Assembly (NCBI GenBank): GCA_964344565.1
Contig: CAYFNT010000021.1
Span: forward strand, 3,983 to 67,982
Length of the DNA stretch: 64,000 nt
From: JACNKJ01 sp964344565
GTDB lineage: Bacteria > Krumholzibacteriota > Krumholzibacteriia > JACNKJ01
Reading direction: 5' to 3'
Of this stretch, positions 14,808 through 23,730 are shown piece after piece. The position numbers and the translations under genes were made by a program. How positions within the stretch are numbered: position 1 is the first letter of the stretch; every line of letters begins with the position of its first letter. Below the pieces are notes generated by a model. It ran no database searches. It was not told the DNA's origin and saw only the letters and a list, made by a program, of their open reading frames with translations.

Positions 14808-17800
14808 ATGGCCTTCGATTTCCTCAAGAAAGTCTTCGGGACGCAGATGGAGCGGGAACAGAAGAAGTTCCTGCCGCTGGTGGAGCGGATCAACGAGCAT
14901 TTCGAGGGATACTCCGCCGTGGACATGCCCGCCAAGACCCAGGAGTTCCGCGATCGCCTGGCCGCCGGCGAGGATTTGGACGACATCCTTCCGGAGGCCT
15001 TCGCCCTGGTCAAGGAAGCCTGCCGCCGCGCCTGCGGCACGAGCTGGGAGGTCATGGGCCACGAGCAGGCCTGGGAAATGGTTCCCTACGACGTGCAGCT
15101 CATCGGCGGCATCGCCCTGCACAATGGAAACATCGCCGAGATGGCCACGGGCGAAGGCAAGACCCTGGTGGCCACCCTGCCGCTCTATCTCAACGCCCTC
15201 GCGGGAGAGGGCGCTCATCTGGTCACGGTGAACGACTACCTGGCCGAGCGCGACTCCCAGTGGATGGGAAAGATCTACCGGGACCTGGGCCTGACGGTGG
15301 GGGTCATCCTCTCGGGTATGGATCCCGCGGCCCGTCGGGAAGCCTACGACAGCGACATCACCTACGGCACGAACTCAGAGTTCGGCTTCGACTACCTCCG
15401 CGACAATATGGCCGGCTCCAGGGAGCAGCGCGTCCAGCGAGGCTTCCACTACGCCATCGTGGACGAGGTGGACAGCGTGCTCGTGGACGAGGCCCGCACG
15501 CCTCTCATCATCTCGGGACCCGTGGCTCAGTCCAGCTCCGACGAGAAGTTCTTCGAGCTGAAGCCCATGGTCGAGACCCTCTTCAAGCGCCAGCAGAGGC
15601 TCATCAACGATCTGTCCGGCCAGGCCGAGAAGATCCTGAAGAACGAGGAACGAAGCGACGATGAGGCGTGGGCCCTGGGCACCCTGCTCCTTCAAATCCG
15701 CCACGGCTCGCCCAAAAGCAAGCGATTCCTGCGCATGATGCAGGAGACCGGCACGGCCCAGCTCATCGGGCAGGTCGAGAACGCCAACATGCGCGACAAG
15801 TCCATGACCGAGCTGGACGCCGTGCTCTACTTCACCCTCGACGAGAAGGGCGGAAGCATCGAGCTCACCGAAAAGGGGCTGGACTCCCTCAGCGAGAAGG
15901 ACCGCCAGCTCTTCGTGCTGCCAGATCTATCCGTGAAGCTCGGCGCCATCGACGAGGACGCGAGCCTCGACGCCAAGGCCCGGGCCCTCGCCCGCGAGGA
16001 GGCCCATCGGGAGTTCGCGGAGCGCAGCGATCTCATCCACATCATGAACCAGCTCATGAAGGCCTACAGCCTTTTCGAGAAGGACGTGGAGTACGTGGTC
16101 CAGGACGCACGCGTGCAGATCGTGGACGAGTTCACCGGGCGCGTGCTGCACGGGCGCCGATACTCGGACGGCCTGCATCAGGCCATCGAGGCCAAGGAGA
16201 ACGTGCGCATCGAGGGACAGACCCAGACCTACGCCACGGTGACCCTCCAGAACTTCTTCCGCATGTACGCGAAGCTCTCGGGCATGACGGGCACGGCCAT
16301 CACCGAGGAAGGCGAGTTCTTCGAGATCTACAAGCTCAAGGTGATGGTCATTCCGACCAACCAGCCCGTGGTGCGCGACGACTCCGACGACCGCATCTAC
16401 CGCACCCGGCGCGAGAAGGTGGCGGCCATCGCCGACGAGGTGCAGCGCCTTCATCGCATGAAGCTGCCGATTCTCGTGGGCACGGTTTCGGTGGAGTTCA
16501 GCGAAACCCTCAGCCGCATCCTCACGCGACAGAACATCGTGCACAACGTGCTCAACGCGAAACAGCATCAGCGCGAGGCGGAGATCGTGATGAACGCCGG
16601 ACAGCCGGGCGCGGTGACCATCGCCACGAACATGGCGGGCCGAGGCACCGACATCAAATTGCATCCCGGCGTGGTGGACGGCAGCGCCCTGACCATCAGC
16701 GGCGAAGACACGGGCGAGCGCGGCCTGCAGATCATCGGCACCGAACGCCACGAGAGCCGGCGCATCGACCGGCAGCTCCGCGGACGAAGCGGGCGTCAGG
16801 GCGACCCCGGACGCAGCCTCTTCTTCCTGAGCCTGGAGGACAACCTCATGCGCCTGTTCAGCGGCGACCGCATCGGGCGCGTCATGGATCGCATGGGCGT
16901 GGAGGAAGGCGAGGTCATCACCCACCCCATGGTGACCAAGGCCATCGAACGGGCCCAGGTGAAGGTGGAGGCCCACAACTTCGACATCCGTAAGCACCTG
17001 CTCAAGTACGACGACGTCATGAACATGCAGCGCGAGGTGGTCTACGACCGCCGCAGCTTCTATCTGGAGTCCGACGAGCTGGTGGACGAGGCCGCCGAGA
17101 AGGTGGATCAGGTGGTCACCGATATGGTGGATGTCCGGATCCAGGATGGCGACATCCCCGAGAACTGGCCCATGGAGGATCTGTTCCACGAGCTGGAAGG
17201 CGTCTTCCTGGCCGACTTCAGCGTGCCCGAGTCGGAGTACGGAGCCTGGGACAAGGACCTGGTCCGCAACACCATGCAGGAGCGTGCGCGGGAACGCCTG
17301 ACCGAGAAGGCCGCCAGCCTGCCCGGAGAGGTCTATCAGCAGGTTCTCAGATACGCACTGCTCCGCAGCCTGGACGAGGGCTGGAAGGAGCACCTGCTCG
17401 AGCTGGACAATCTCAAGAGCGGCATCGGTCTGCGGGCCTACGCCCAGAAGGATCCCCTCATCGAGTTCAAGTCGGAGGCCTTCTCGCTCTTCGAAGAGCT
17501 CATGTCCCAGGTGGACAAGGACGCCCTGAGCATGCTCTTCCACATGGAGGTGGCGGTTCAGCCTCGGGCCTACGAGGGCGAGGATCTGTCCCAGGTGGAG
17601 ACCCAGCACGAGGAATCCGGGGGCTTCACGAAGATTCCGGAACAGGAAACCGACCCGGCCCAGGCGACGCCTCAGCCGGCCGCGGCCATCAGCGCCACGG
17701 GAGCCATGCCCAAGCAGGCTAAACCCCAGCCCGTCAAGGTGGAAGAGAAGGTGGGACGCAACGATCCCTGCCCCTGCGGCAGCGGGAAGAAGTACAAGAA

Positions 17801-17825
17801 GTGCCACGGCGCCAACATCGACTGA
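14808..17825 (+). CDS. secA: preprotein translocase ATPase SecA
   Basis: SecA drives secretory proteins through SecYEG with ATP. The 1005-residue protein shows GMxPYDVQLIGG-like entry (MVPYDVQLIGGIALH), Walker A MATGEGKT, the DEAD-like box AIVDEVDSVLVDEARTPLI, and helicase motifs TNMAGRGTDIKL and RQLRGRSGRQGDPG. HNFDIRKHLLKYDDVMN marks the scaffold helix. The C-terminus carries the zinc-binding SEC-C motif CPCGSGKKYKKCHG. It is about 100 residues longer than E. coli SecA. Extra length lies in a region of about 235-400, rich in charged residues, as seen in many FCB SecA proteins. It has its own promoter; smg follows after another. Confidence 0.97.
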   Translation: MAFDFLKKVFGTQMEREQKKFLPLVERINEHFEGYSAVDMPAKTQEFRDRLAAGEDLDDILPEAFALVKEACRRACGTSWEVMGHEQAWEMVPYDVQLIGGIALHNGNIAEMATGEGKTLVATLPLYLNALAGEGAHLVTVNDYLAERDSQWMGKIYRDLGLTVGVILSGMDPAARREAYDSDITYGTNSEFGFDYLRDNMAGSREQRVQRGFHYAIVDEVDSVLVDEARTPLIISGPVAQSSSDEKFFELKPMVETLFKRQQRLINDLSGQAEKILKNEERSDDEAWALGTLLLQIRHGSPKSKRFLRMMQETGTAQLIGQVENANMRDKSMTELDAVLYFTLDEKGGSIELTEKGLDSLSEKDRQLFVLPDLSVKLGAIDEDASLDAKARALAREEAHREFAERSDLIHIMNQLMKAYSLFEKDVEYVVQDARVQIVDEFTGRVLHGRRYSDGLHQAIEAKENVRIEGQTQTYATVTLQNFFRMYAKLSGMTGTAITEEGEFFEIYKLKVMVIPTNQPVVRDDSDDRIYRTRREKVAAIADEVQRLHRMKLPILVGTVSVEFSETLSRILTRQNIVHNVLNAKQHQREAEIVMNAGQPGAVTIATNMAGRGTDIKLHPGVVDGSALTISGEDTGERGLQIIGTERHESRRIDRQLRGRSGRQGDPGRSLFFLSLEDNLMRLFSGDRIGRVMDRMGVEEGEVITHPMVTKAIERAQVKVEAHNFDIRKHLLKYDDVMNMQREVVYDRRSFYLESDELVDEAAEKVDQVVTDMVDVRIQDGDIPENWPMEDLFHELEGVFLADFSVPESEYGAWDKDLVRNTMQERARERLTEKAASLPGEVYQQVLRYALLRSLDEGWKEHLLELDNLKSGIGLRAYAQKDPLIEFKSEAFSLFEELMSQVDKDALSMLFHMEVAVQPRAYEGEDLSQVETQHEESGGFTKIPEQETDPAQATPQPAAAISATGAMPKQAKPQPVKVEEKVGRNDPCPCGSGKKYKKCHGANID

Positions 17826-17826
17826 C

Positions 17827-17855
17827 TTGCATTTGCGCGGGCAGGCTGCTAGCTT
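17827..17855 (+). promoter_or_regulatory. promoter candidate for smg-topA
   Basis: TTGCAT (17827-17832), 17 bases, TAGCTT (17850-17855), immediately after the secA stop. The predicted start is near 17862, 25 bases before the smg ATG. The -10 is identical to that of the rpsT promoter. Confidence 0.6.
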
Positions 17856-17886
17856 GCCCGTCCGCCGCCGAAAGGAAACGGTCCCC

Positions 17887-18309
17887 ATGCAGAAGCGCCT
17901 CCTCGAAATCGTGCTCTACATCCTCGATCGGGCCGACGAAGAACTCATCAACGGGGAGAACGGAGCCGAAAGCCTCCAGGATCTTCTCAGCGAGGCGGGT
18001 TTCGACCGCGAGGATATCCTGCGCGCCATCCGCTACACCTTGAGCAAGCACAAGGAGGGGGGCGAGCTGGACTTCATGGATCCCGTGGTGAGTTCGGCGA
18101 CCCTCAGCCGCGAGGCCTGGGACTATCTGGAGCGCCTGCGGCAGTTCGGCCTGATCTCCGACGAGGAGAGCGGCGAGGTGCTGCACCGCGCGGCGGACCT
18201 GCCGGGAGACGACGTGGATCTGGAATCCATCCGCTTCCTGGCCGCATCCATCATCTTCGACCGGGACGCATGGAACTTCGGCGATCCCGAGGGAACACGA
18301 ATCCACTAA
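17887..18309 (+). CDS. smg: Smg/DUF494-family protein
   Basis: This 140-residue acidic protein resembles the Smg (DUF494) family: the start RLLEIVLYILDRADEE, a middle segment FDREDILRAIRYT and the late LSREAWDYLERLRQFGLIS fit the family layout. Smg genes commonly sit beside dprA or topA, and topA follows here after 12 bases. The function is unknown. There is no signal peptide or membrane segment, so it is cytoplasmic. The ATG at 17887 follows aaaggaaac, and the upstream in-frame extension lies inside the promoter. Confidence 0.8.
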   Translation: MQKRLLEIVLYILDRADEELINGENGAESLQDLLSEAGFDREDILRAIRYTLSKHKEGGELDFMDPVVSSATLSREAWDYLERLRQFGLISDEESGEVLHRAADLPGDDVDLESIRFLAASIIFDRDAWNFGDPEGTRIH

Positions 18310-18321
18310 TAGGACGGGCCC

Positions 18322-20511
18322 ATGGCCAAGACCCTTCTCATCGTCGAGAGCCCCACGAAATCCAAGACCTTCCAGAAGTATCTGGGTGCGGGCTTCAAGG
18401 TGCTCGCGAGCAAGGGTCACGTGATGGATCTGCCCAAGAGCAAGCTGGGCATCGATCTGGAAAACGAGTTCGAGCCCCAGTACGTGACCATCAAGGGCAA
18501 GGGCACCCTGCTCAAGCAGCTCAAGTCCGAGGCCAAGAAGGCCGAACGCATCCTGCTGGCCACGGACCCCGACCGTGAGGGCGAGGCCATCGCCTGGCAC
18601 CTCAAGAAGCATCTCGAAGACGCCCAGCCGCAGATCCAGCGCATCCTTCTCAACGAGATCACCGAAGGCGCCATCGCCGAAGCGGTGGAGAATCCGGGAG
18701 TCGTCGACAGCAACAAGGTCGAGGCCCAGCAGGCCCGGCGCGTGCTCGATCGTCTCGTGGGCTATCAGATCAGTCCGGTGCTGTGGAAGGTCTTCTACTA
18801 CGGACTCAGCGCGGGACGCGTGCAGAGCGTCGCCCTGAGGCTCATCGTGGAGAGAGAGCGGGAGCGACGGGCCTTCAATCCCGTGGAATACTGGTCCCTG
18901 TCGGCGGACTTCACCACGGACCGCGGCGGCGAGATCGAGTCCAAGCTGACCCAGTGGGACGGCGCCAAGGCGGAGATCCCCGACGAGAAGACCATGAAGG
19001 CCATCCTGAAAGGATTGGAAGGTCAGGACTACAAGGTCGACAAGGTCGAGCGCAAGGAACGCAAGCGCAGTCCCGAGCCTCCGCACATCACCAGCACCCT
19101 TCAGCGCGAGGCCAGCAATCGTCTGAATTACAACGCGCGCCGCACCATGGTCATCGCCCAGCAACTCTACGAGGGCCTGGACCTCGGCGACGAGGGCAGC
19201 GCGGGCCTGATCACCTACATGCGTACCGATTCCACTCGGGTGGCCGATAGCGCCCGCGAGGAGCATCGCGAATTCGTGCTGTTCAACTACGGCAAGGAGT
19301 ACATGCCGGCCAAGGATCGGCACTTCAAGAGCAAGAAGGGGGCGCAGGACGCCCACGAGGCGATTCGCCCCACTTCGGTGCTGCGCACGCCCGAAGCTAT
19401 CAAGAAATATCTGAGCAAGGATCAGCTCGCCGTCTACACGCTGATCTGGCAGCGATTCGTGGCCTCGCTCATGGCCGAGGCGCGATTCGAGGCCACCGGC
19501 GTGGACATCCGCGCGGGCAAGGGCGTTTTCCGGGCCACCGGCAATCGTTTGGTCTTCGACGGTTTCAGGCGCGCCCGTCCCAACGGCGACAAGGAGAAGC
19601 TGCTTCCTGAGATCCACGAGGGCGAAACCCTCGAGCTCGTGAAGCTGACGGACAAACAGCACTTCACGGAACCGCCGCCGCGCTACTCGGAAGCCACGCT
19701 CATCAAGGAGCTGGAAGAGAAGGGCATCGGACGTCCGAGCACCTACGCCACCATCGTGAGCACCATCCAGAGCCGCGACTATCTGGAACTCGACGAGAAC
19801 CGCCGCTTCTTCCCCACGGAGCTGGGAGAGAGCGTCTGGACATTCCTGGAGCGGGGATTCCCGCGCCTCTTCGAGGTGGGATTCACCGCCGACATGGAAG
19901 AGGAACTGGACAAGGTCGAGGAGGGCGCCGAGCCCTGGACCCAGGTGGTGAGCCACCTCTACAAGCCCATGCGCGAATCCCTCGACGAGGTGGAATCCCA
20001 GGTCGAACAGCTTCGGGAAGATCTGCGGGAGATCACCGAGATCGAGTGCGAGAAGTGCGGTTCGCCCATGGTCAAGACCTGGGGCCGCAACGGGCGCTTC
20101 CTGGCCTGCAGCAAGTGGCCCGACTGCAAGTTCTCCCGTCCCATCGAGGATCCCAAGCCGGCGGGGGACCAGAAGTGCCCCGAGTGCGAGGCGGGCATGG
20201 TGGTGCGCACGGGCCGCTACGGCCGCTTCGCCGCCTGCGAGCGCTACCCCGACTGCAAGGGCACATCGCCCCTGGAGATCGGCGTACCCTGTCCCAAGGA
20301 TGACTGCAAGGGGCAACTGGTGGAGAAGCGCAGCCGCTCCGGACGCACCTTCTACGGCTGCAACCAGTATCCCGATTGCGATTTCGCCAGCTGGAACAAG
20401 CCCGTGGCCGAACCCTGCCCCGATTGCGAGAGCATGGTGGTGGAGAAGGCCAGCAAGGCCAAGGGCAACTACAGGCAGTGCACGGTCTGTAAACTGGAGA
20501 TTCCCTACTAG
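18322..20511 (+). CDS. topA: DNA topoisomerase I
   Basis: TopA relaxes negative supercoils through a 5'-phosphotyrosine intermediate. The 729-residue protein starts with a Toprim domain (LLIVESPTKSKTF; metal triad in LLATDPDREGEAIAWH). The catalytic Tyr299 is in LITYMRTDSTRV. HEAIRPTSV and GRPSTYATIVSTIQ are further family motifs. The C-terminus carries four zinc-ribbon units starting near residues 575, 618, 657 and 698, each with paired Cys motifs such as CPECE and CERYPDC. The last ends CTVCKLEIPY. The stop overlaps the trmFO GTG start by one base. Confidence 0.97.
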   Translation: MAKTLLIVESPTKSKTFQKYLGAGFKVLASKGHVMDLPKSKLGIDLENEFEPQYVTIKGKGTLLKQLKSEAKKAERILLATDPDREGEAIAWHLKKHLEDAQPQIQRILLNEITEGAIAEAVENPGVVDSNKVEAQQARRVLDRLVGYQISPVLWKVFYYGLSAGRVQSVALRLIVERERERRAFNPVEYWSLSADFTTDRGGEIESKLTQWDGAKAEIPDEKTMKAILKGLEGQDYKVDKVERKERKRSPEPPHITSTLQREASNRLNYNARRTMVIAQQLYEGLDLGDEGSAGLITYMRTDSTRVADSAREEHREFVLFNYGKEYMPAKDRHFKSKKGAQDAHEAIRPTSVLRTPEAIKKYLSKDQLAVYTLIWQRFVASLMAEARFEATGVDIRAGKGVFRATGNRLVFDGFRRARPNGDKEKLLPEIHEGETLELVKLTDKQHFTEPPPRYSEATLIKELEEKGIGRPSTYATIVSTIQSRDYLELDENRRFFPTELGESVWTFLERGFPRLFEVGFTADMEEELDKVEEGAEPWTQVVSHLYKPMRESLDEVESQVEQLREDLREITEIECEKCGSPMVKTWGRNGRFLACSKWPDCKFSRPIEDPKPAGDQKCPECEAGMVVRTGRYGRFAACERYPDCKGTSPLEIGVPCPKDDCKGQLVEKRSRSGRTFYGCNQYPDCDFASWNKPVAEPCPDCESMVVEKASKAKGNYRQCTVCKLEIPY

Positions 20512-21830
20512 TGGCGAAAGCGGATGTGACCATCATCGGAGGCGGTCTCGCGGGAAGCGAGGCCGCTCTTTTTCTAGCACACCAAAATTACACTGTTTGC
20601 CTGGTTGAGCAGAAGCCCGTCGCCCAATCGCCGGCCCACCGCCTGGACGGTCTCGCCGAACTGGTCTGCAGCAATTCCCTCAAATCGCGTCTCATGGATA
20701 CGGCTTCAGGCCTCTTCAAGGAAGAGCTGGGGCGTCTAGGCAGCAGGCTGTTGCCCCTGGCCGAGGCCTCTGCCTTGCCGGCCGGCGGCGCACTGGCCGT
20801 GGATCCGGCGGAGTTTTCGAGGCGCGTTACCGAAGCGGTGGAAACCGAATCCAAGATCTGTCTGGAGCGCCGGGAAGTGGAGGAATTGCCCGAGGAGGGG
20901 CCGGTCATCATCGCCACGGGGCCGCTCACCGGCGAGGCCCTGAGCCGGTCCATCGAGACTCACTTCGGCGTCGGGCGTCTGAGTTTCTACGACGCCATCG
21001 CCCCCACGGTGACCCGGGAATCCCTGGACGACTCGAAGCTCTTCCGGGCAAGCCGATACGGCAAGGGCGAGGCCGACTATCTGAACGCGGTCATGGACAA
21101 GGATAGCTACGACGCTTTCGTGGCGGCACTGGCCGAGGCGGAGGCCTATCCCGCCCACGAGTTCGAAAAGGACGTGCCCTATTTCGAGTCATGCCTGCCC
21201 GTGGAAGTCCTGGCCGCCCGAGGTCCGGAGACCCTGCGCCACGGTACCCTGCGACCCGTGGGCCTCGAGGATCCGTCCACCGGCCGCCGTCCCTGGGCGG
21301 TGCTTCAGCTGCGTGCCGAGAATCGGGAGGGCACGCTCTGGGGACTCGTGGGATGTCAGACCAAAATTCGCGTGGGTGACCAGCGTCGAATCTTTCGGAT
21401 GATTCCCGCACTCACCGAAGCGGAGTTCGTTCGCTACGGCGCCATGCACCGGAACTTCTTCCTGGACTATCCCTCGACCCTGACTCCCTTCCAGGAGAGC
21501 CGGAAGCGGGAAGGTCTCTTCTTCGCCGGACAGATGACCGGCGTGGAGGGCTACGTGGAATCCATGGGCAGCGGACTCATGGCCGCGCGCCATCTCTGCG
21601 ATCGATTGCAGGGCCGCGAGCCCGGCCTTCCCCCGGCCACGACCATGGTGGGGGCCCTGGCCGCCTTCCTGGACGGACAGAGCCCCGGCAAGAGCCAGCC
21701 CATGAACGTGAGCTTCGGCCTGCTGCCTCCCCTGGATGAACGGATCCGCGACAAGAGGAAGCGCAAGGGTCTGCTCGCCGAACGCAGTCTTGCCGATCTG
21801 GACGCCTGGCTGGCCAATCGACCCGGCTGA
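20511..21830 (+). CDS. trmFO: folate- and FAD-dependent tRNA (uracil-54-C5)-methyltransferase
   Basis: TrmFO forms ribothymidine at position 54 of tRNA with methylenetetrahydrofolate and reduced FAD. The 439-residue protein has the FAD-binding start VTIIGGGLAGSEAALFLA, then the family block LAELVCSNSLKS with a conserved Cys. Later come FYDAIAPTV, the long conserved middle RAENREGTLWGLVGCQTK and GQMTGVEGYVESMGSGL. Length fits the family. GTG start overlaps the topA TAG by one base; topA-trmFO-xerC order is also seen in Firmicutes. The presence of trmFO implies the folate-dependent route rather than TrmA. Confidence 0.96.
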   Translation: MAKADVTIIGGGLAGSEAALFLAHQNYTVCLVEQKPVAQSPAHRLDGLAELVCSNSLKSRLMDTASGLFKEELGRLGSRLLPLAEASALPAGGALAVDPAEFSRRVTEAVETESKICLERREVEELPEEGPVIIATGPLTGEALSRSIETHFGVGRLSFYDAIAPTVTRESLDDSKLFRASRYGKGEADYLNAVMDKDSYDAFVAALAEAEAYPAHEFEKDVPYFESCLPVEVLAARGPETLRHGTLRPVGLEDPSTGRRPWAVLQLRAENREGTLWGLVGCQTKIRVGDQRRIFRMIPALTEAEFVRYGAMHRNFFLDYPSTLTPFQESRKREGLFFAGQMTGVEGYVESMGSGLMAARHLCDRLQGREPGLPPATTMVGALAAFLDGQSPGKSQPMNVSFGLLPPLDERIRDKRKRKGLLAERSLADLDAWLANRPG

Positions 21831-21867
21831 GTTTCTCTGGCGAGCTGCGGACAGCCGGCACCTCTCC

Positions 21868-21896
21868 TTGCCTCCTCCGGTTCCCTCTGATAAATT
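21868..21896 (+). promoter_or_regulatory. promoter at the xerC start, predicting a leaderless mRNA
   Basis: TTGCCT (21868-21873), 17 bases, TAAATT (21891-21896). The expected transcription start is at about 21903-21904, which is the GTG start codon of xerC. No ribosome binding site precedes that GTG. Confidence 0.55.
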
Positions 21897-21903
21897 CCGC
21901 TCC

Positions 21904-22791
21904 GTGAAAACGACTCTCAAGGCATTCGAGAACTATCTGGCCGTGGAGCGGGCCTACTCGCCCCACACGGTGGCGGCTTACATGCGCGATCTTCGCGGCT
22001 ATCTGGAGTTCCTCGGGGATCCGGATGAGGTCGAGGCCCTCGACGTGGAACGTGCCCTGCTCCGCCGGTACCTGGCCAGGCTTCGTCGAGGGGCGGAGGG
22101 CAAAGCTCCCCTGGGCGACAGGACCATCGCTCGGAAGCTGTCTTCGCTCAGGACCTTCTACCGATTCCTCAACCGAAGCGGACGCCTGGCCGCCGACCCC
22201 GTGGCACTGCTCGAAGCTCCGAAGATCGCCAAGCGCCTTCCCGTCTTCGCCGAGGAGGGATGGGTCCACCGCATGATGGCCCTGCCGGAGACCGACGAGC
22301 CCAAGGGACTGCGCGATCGATGCATCCTGGAACTGCTCTACGGCACGGGCATCCGACTGAGCGAGCTGGTGGGGCTGGAGCGAGCCGATCTGGACGCGGG
22401 CCAGGGCATCCTCAACGTGATGGGCAAGGGCGGCAAGGAGCGGCTGGTGCCGGTGCAGGGCGAGGCCCTGCGCTGGCTGAAGCGATGGCTCGCCGAGCTG
22501 GGACCCGGCCGCGATGCCGATCCGGTTTTTCCGGGCCGGAACGGACCCATCAGCCCCCGCACGGTTCAGCGAAGGGTGGAGCGCTACCTGGGAATGGTCG
22601 CTTCCCTGGAAAGAGTGAGCCCTCACGTCTTGCGCCACAGCTTCGCAACGCATCTATTGGACAGGGGCGCCGATCTGCGTTCCATCCAGGAACTGCTGGG
22701 ACATTCCAGCCTGACGAGTACCCAGGTCTACACGCACATGACCACGAAGAAACTCAAGGACGTGCACCGCAAGGCGCACCCGAGGGGATAG
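21904..22791 (+). CDS. xerC: tyrosine recombinase XerC
   Basis: XerC acts with XerD at dif to resolve chromosome dimers. The 295-residue protein has an N-terminal SAM-like DNA-binding domain (about 1-95) and a C-terminal catalytic domain. Catalytic residues are visible: Arg in YGTGIRLSEL, Lys in GKGGKERLVP, HxxR in HVLRHSFATHLL, His in LLGHSS and the nucleophile Tyr in TQVYTHM. The GTG at 21904 is chosen because an alternative in-frame TTG (21868) lies inside the -35 box. It is followed by argF after 12 bases. A second recombinase, xerD, is at 27635; both look like housekeeping Xer proteins rather than mobile-element integrases. Confidence 0.92.
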   Translation: MKTTLKAFENYLAVERAYSPHTVAAYMRDLRGYLEFLGDPDEVEALDVERALLRRYLARLRRGAEGKAPLGDRTIARKLSSLRTFYRFLNRSGRLAADPVALLEAPKIAKRLPVFAEEGWVHRMMALPETDEPKGLRDRCILELLYGTGIRLSELVGLERADLDAGQGILNVMGKGGKERLVPVQGEALRWLKRWLAELGPGRDADPVFPGRNGPISPRTVQRRVERYLGMVASLERVSPHVLRHSFATHLLDRGADLRSIQELLGHSSLTSTQVYTHMTTKKLKDVHRKAHPRG

Positions 22792-22803
22792 AAGGAGAGA
22801 GCA

Positions 22804-23730
22804 ATGGCCCTGCCCAAGGATTTCATCTCCATCGCCGACTGGAGCAGCGATGATCTCGTTCGCGTTCTCGAACTGGCCATGGACCAGAAGCGTCGTCTCA
22901 AGAAGGGCGAAAGCCTGCAGGGCGAGAAGCCCGGCAAGGTGCTGGCGGTGCTCTTCCACAAACCCAGTCTGCGCACGAGGGTGAGTTTCGAGGTGGCCAT
23001 GGCCCAGCTGGGTGGTTCGAGCCTCTACATCACCGACAAGGAGATCGGCCTGGGCACCCGCGAGGCGCCCCAGGACGTGGCCCGAGTACTCGAACGCTAC
23101 GTGGACGGCATCATGATCCGCACCTTCGCCCACGAGGGAGCCCTCTCCCTGGCGCGCAACGCCACGAGCATCCCCGTGATCAACGGACTCACCGACCTGC
23201 TGCACCCCTGCCAGGTGATGGCCGACCTGCAGACCGTCTGGGAGCACAAGGGCGGCATCGAGGATCTGCGCATCGTCTATCTCGGCGACGGCAACAACAT
23301 GGCCAACAGCTGGATCAACGCCGCGGCGCGATTCCCCTTCGAACTGGTCATCAGCAATCCCTCCGGCTACGAGCCCGATGCGGCGGTGCTGGAGAACGCG
23401 AGGAAGATCAATCCGGGTCTGCGCTACGAGAACATCAGCGACCCGTCCCAGGCCGTGGAAGGCGCCGACGTGCTCTACACCGACGTCTGGGCCAGCATGG
23501 GCCAGGAGGACGAGGCCGCCGAGCGCAAGGAGATTTTCAAGCCCTACCAGGTGAACCAGTCCCTGCTGGAGAAGACCGGCAAGAAGGACAGCATCGTCCT
23601 GCACTGCCTGCCGGCTCACCGGGGCGACGAGATCACCGACGAGGTCATCGACGGTCCCCAGTCGGTGGTCTTCGACGAGGCCGAGAACCGCATGCACGCC
23701 CAGCGGGCGATCATGACATTGGTGATGTAA
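22804..23730 (+). CDS. argF: ornithine carbamoyltransferase
   Basis: ArgF makes citrulline from ornithine and carbamoyl phosphate in arginine synthesis. The 308-residue protein has the carbamoyl-phosphate motif SLRTR (family SxRTR) in HKPSLRTRVSFE, HPCQVMADLQT, and the ornithine-loop motif HCLPAHRGDEI. It ends with FDEAENRMHAQRAIM, which is typical of the family. The ATG follows a strong ribosome site (gaaggagag). No other arg genes are nearby. Its TAA overlaps the next ATG by one base. Confidence 0.96.
   Translation: MALPKDFISIADWSSDDLVRVLELAMDQKRRLKKGESLQGEKPGKVLAVLFHKPSLRTRVSFEVAMAQLGGSSLYITDKEIGLGTREAPQDVARVLERYVDGIMIRTFAHEGALSLARNATSIPVINGLTDLLHPCQVMADLQTVWEHKGGIEDLRIVYLGDGNNMANSWINAAARFPFELVISNPSGYEPDAAVLENARKINPGLRYENISDPSQAVEGADVLYTDVWASMGQEDEAAERKEIFKPYQVNQSLLEKTGKKDSIVLHCLPAHRGDEITDEVIDGPQSVVFDEAENRMHAQRAIMTLVM

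Noticed and set aside
20738..20760. Second copy of the gcaggctgttg element arm inside trmFO
   Set aside because: It is a short match within well-conserved coding sequence, has no inverted partner and is explained by the protein (GSRLLPL).
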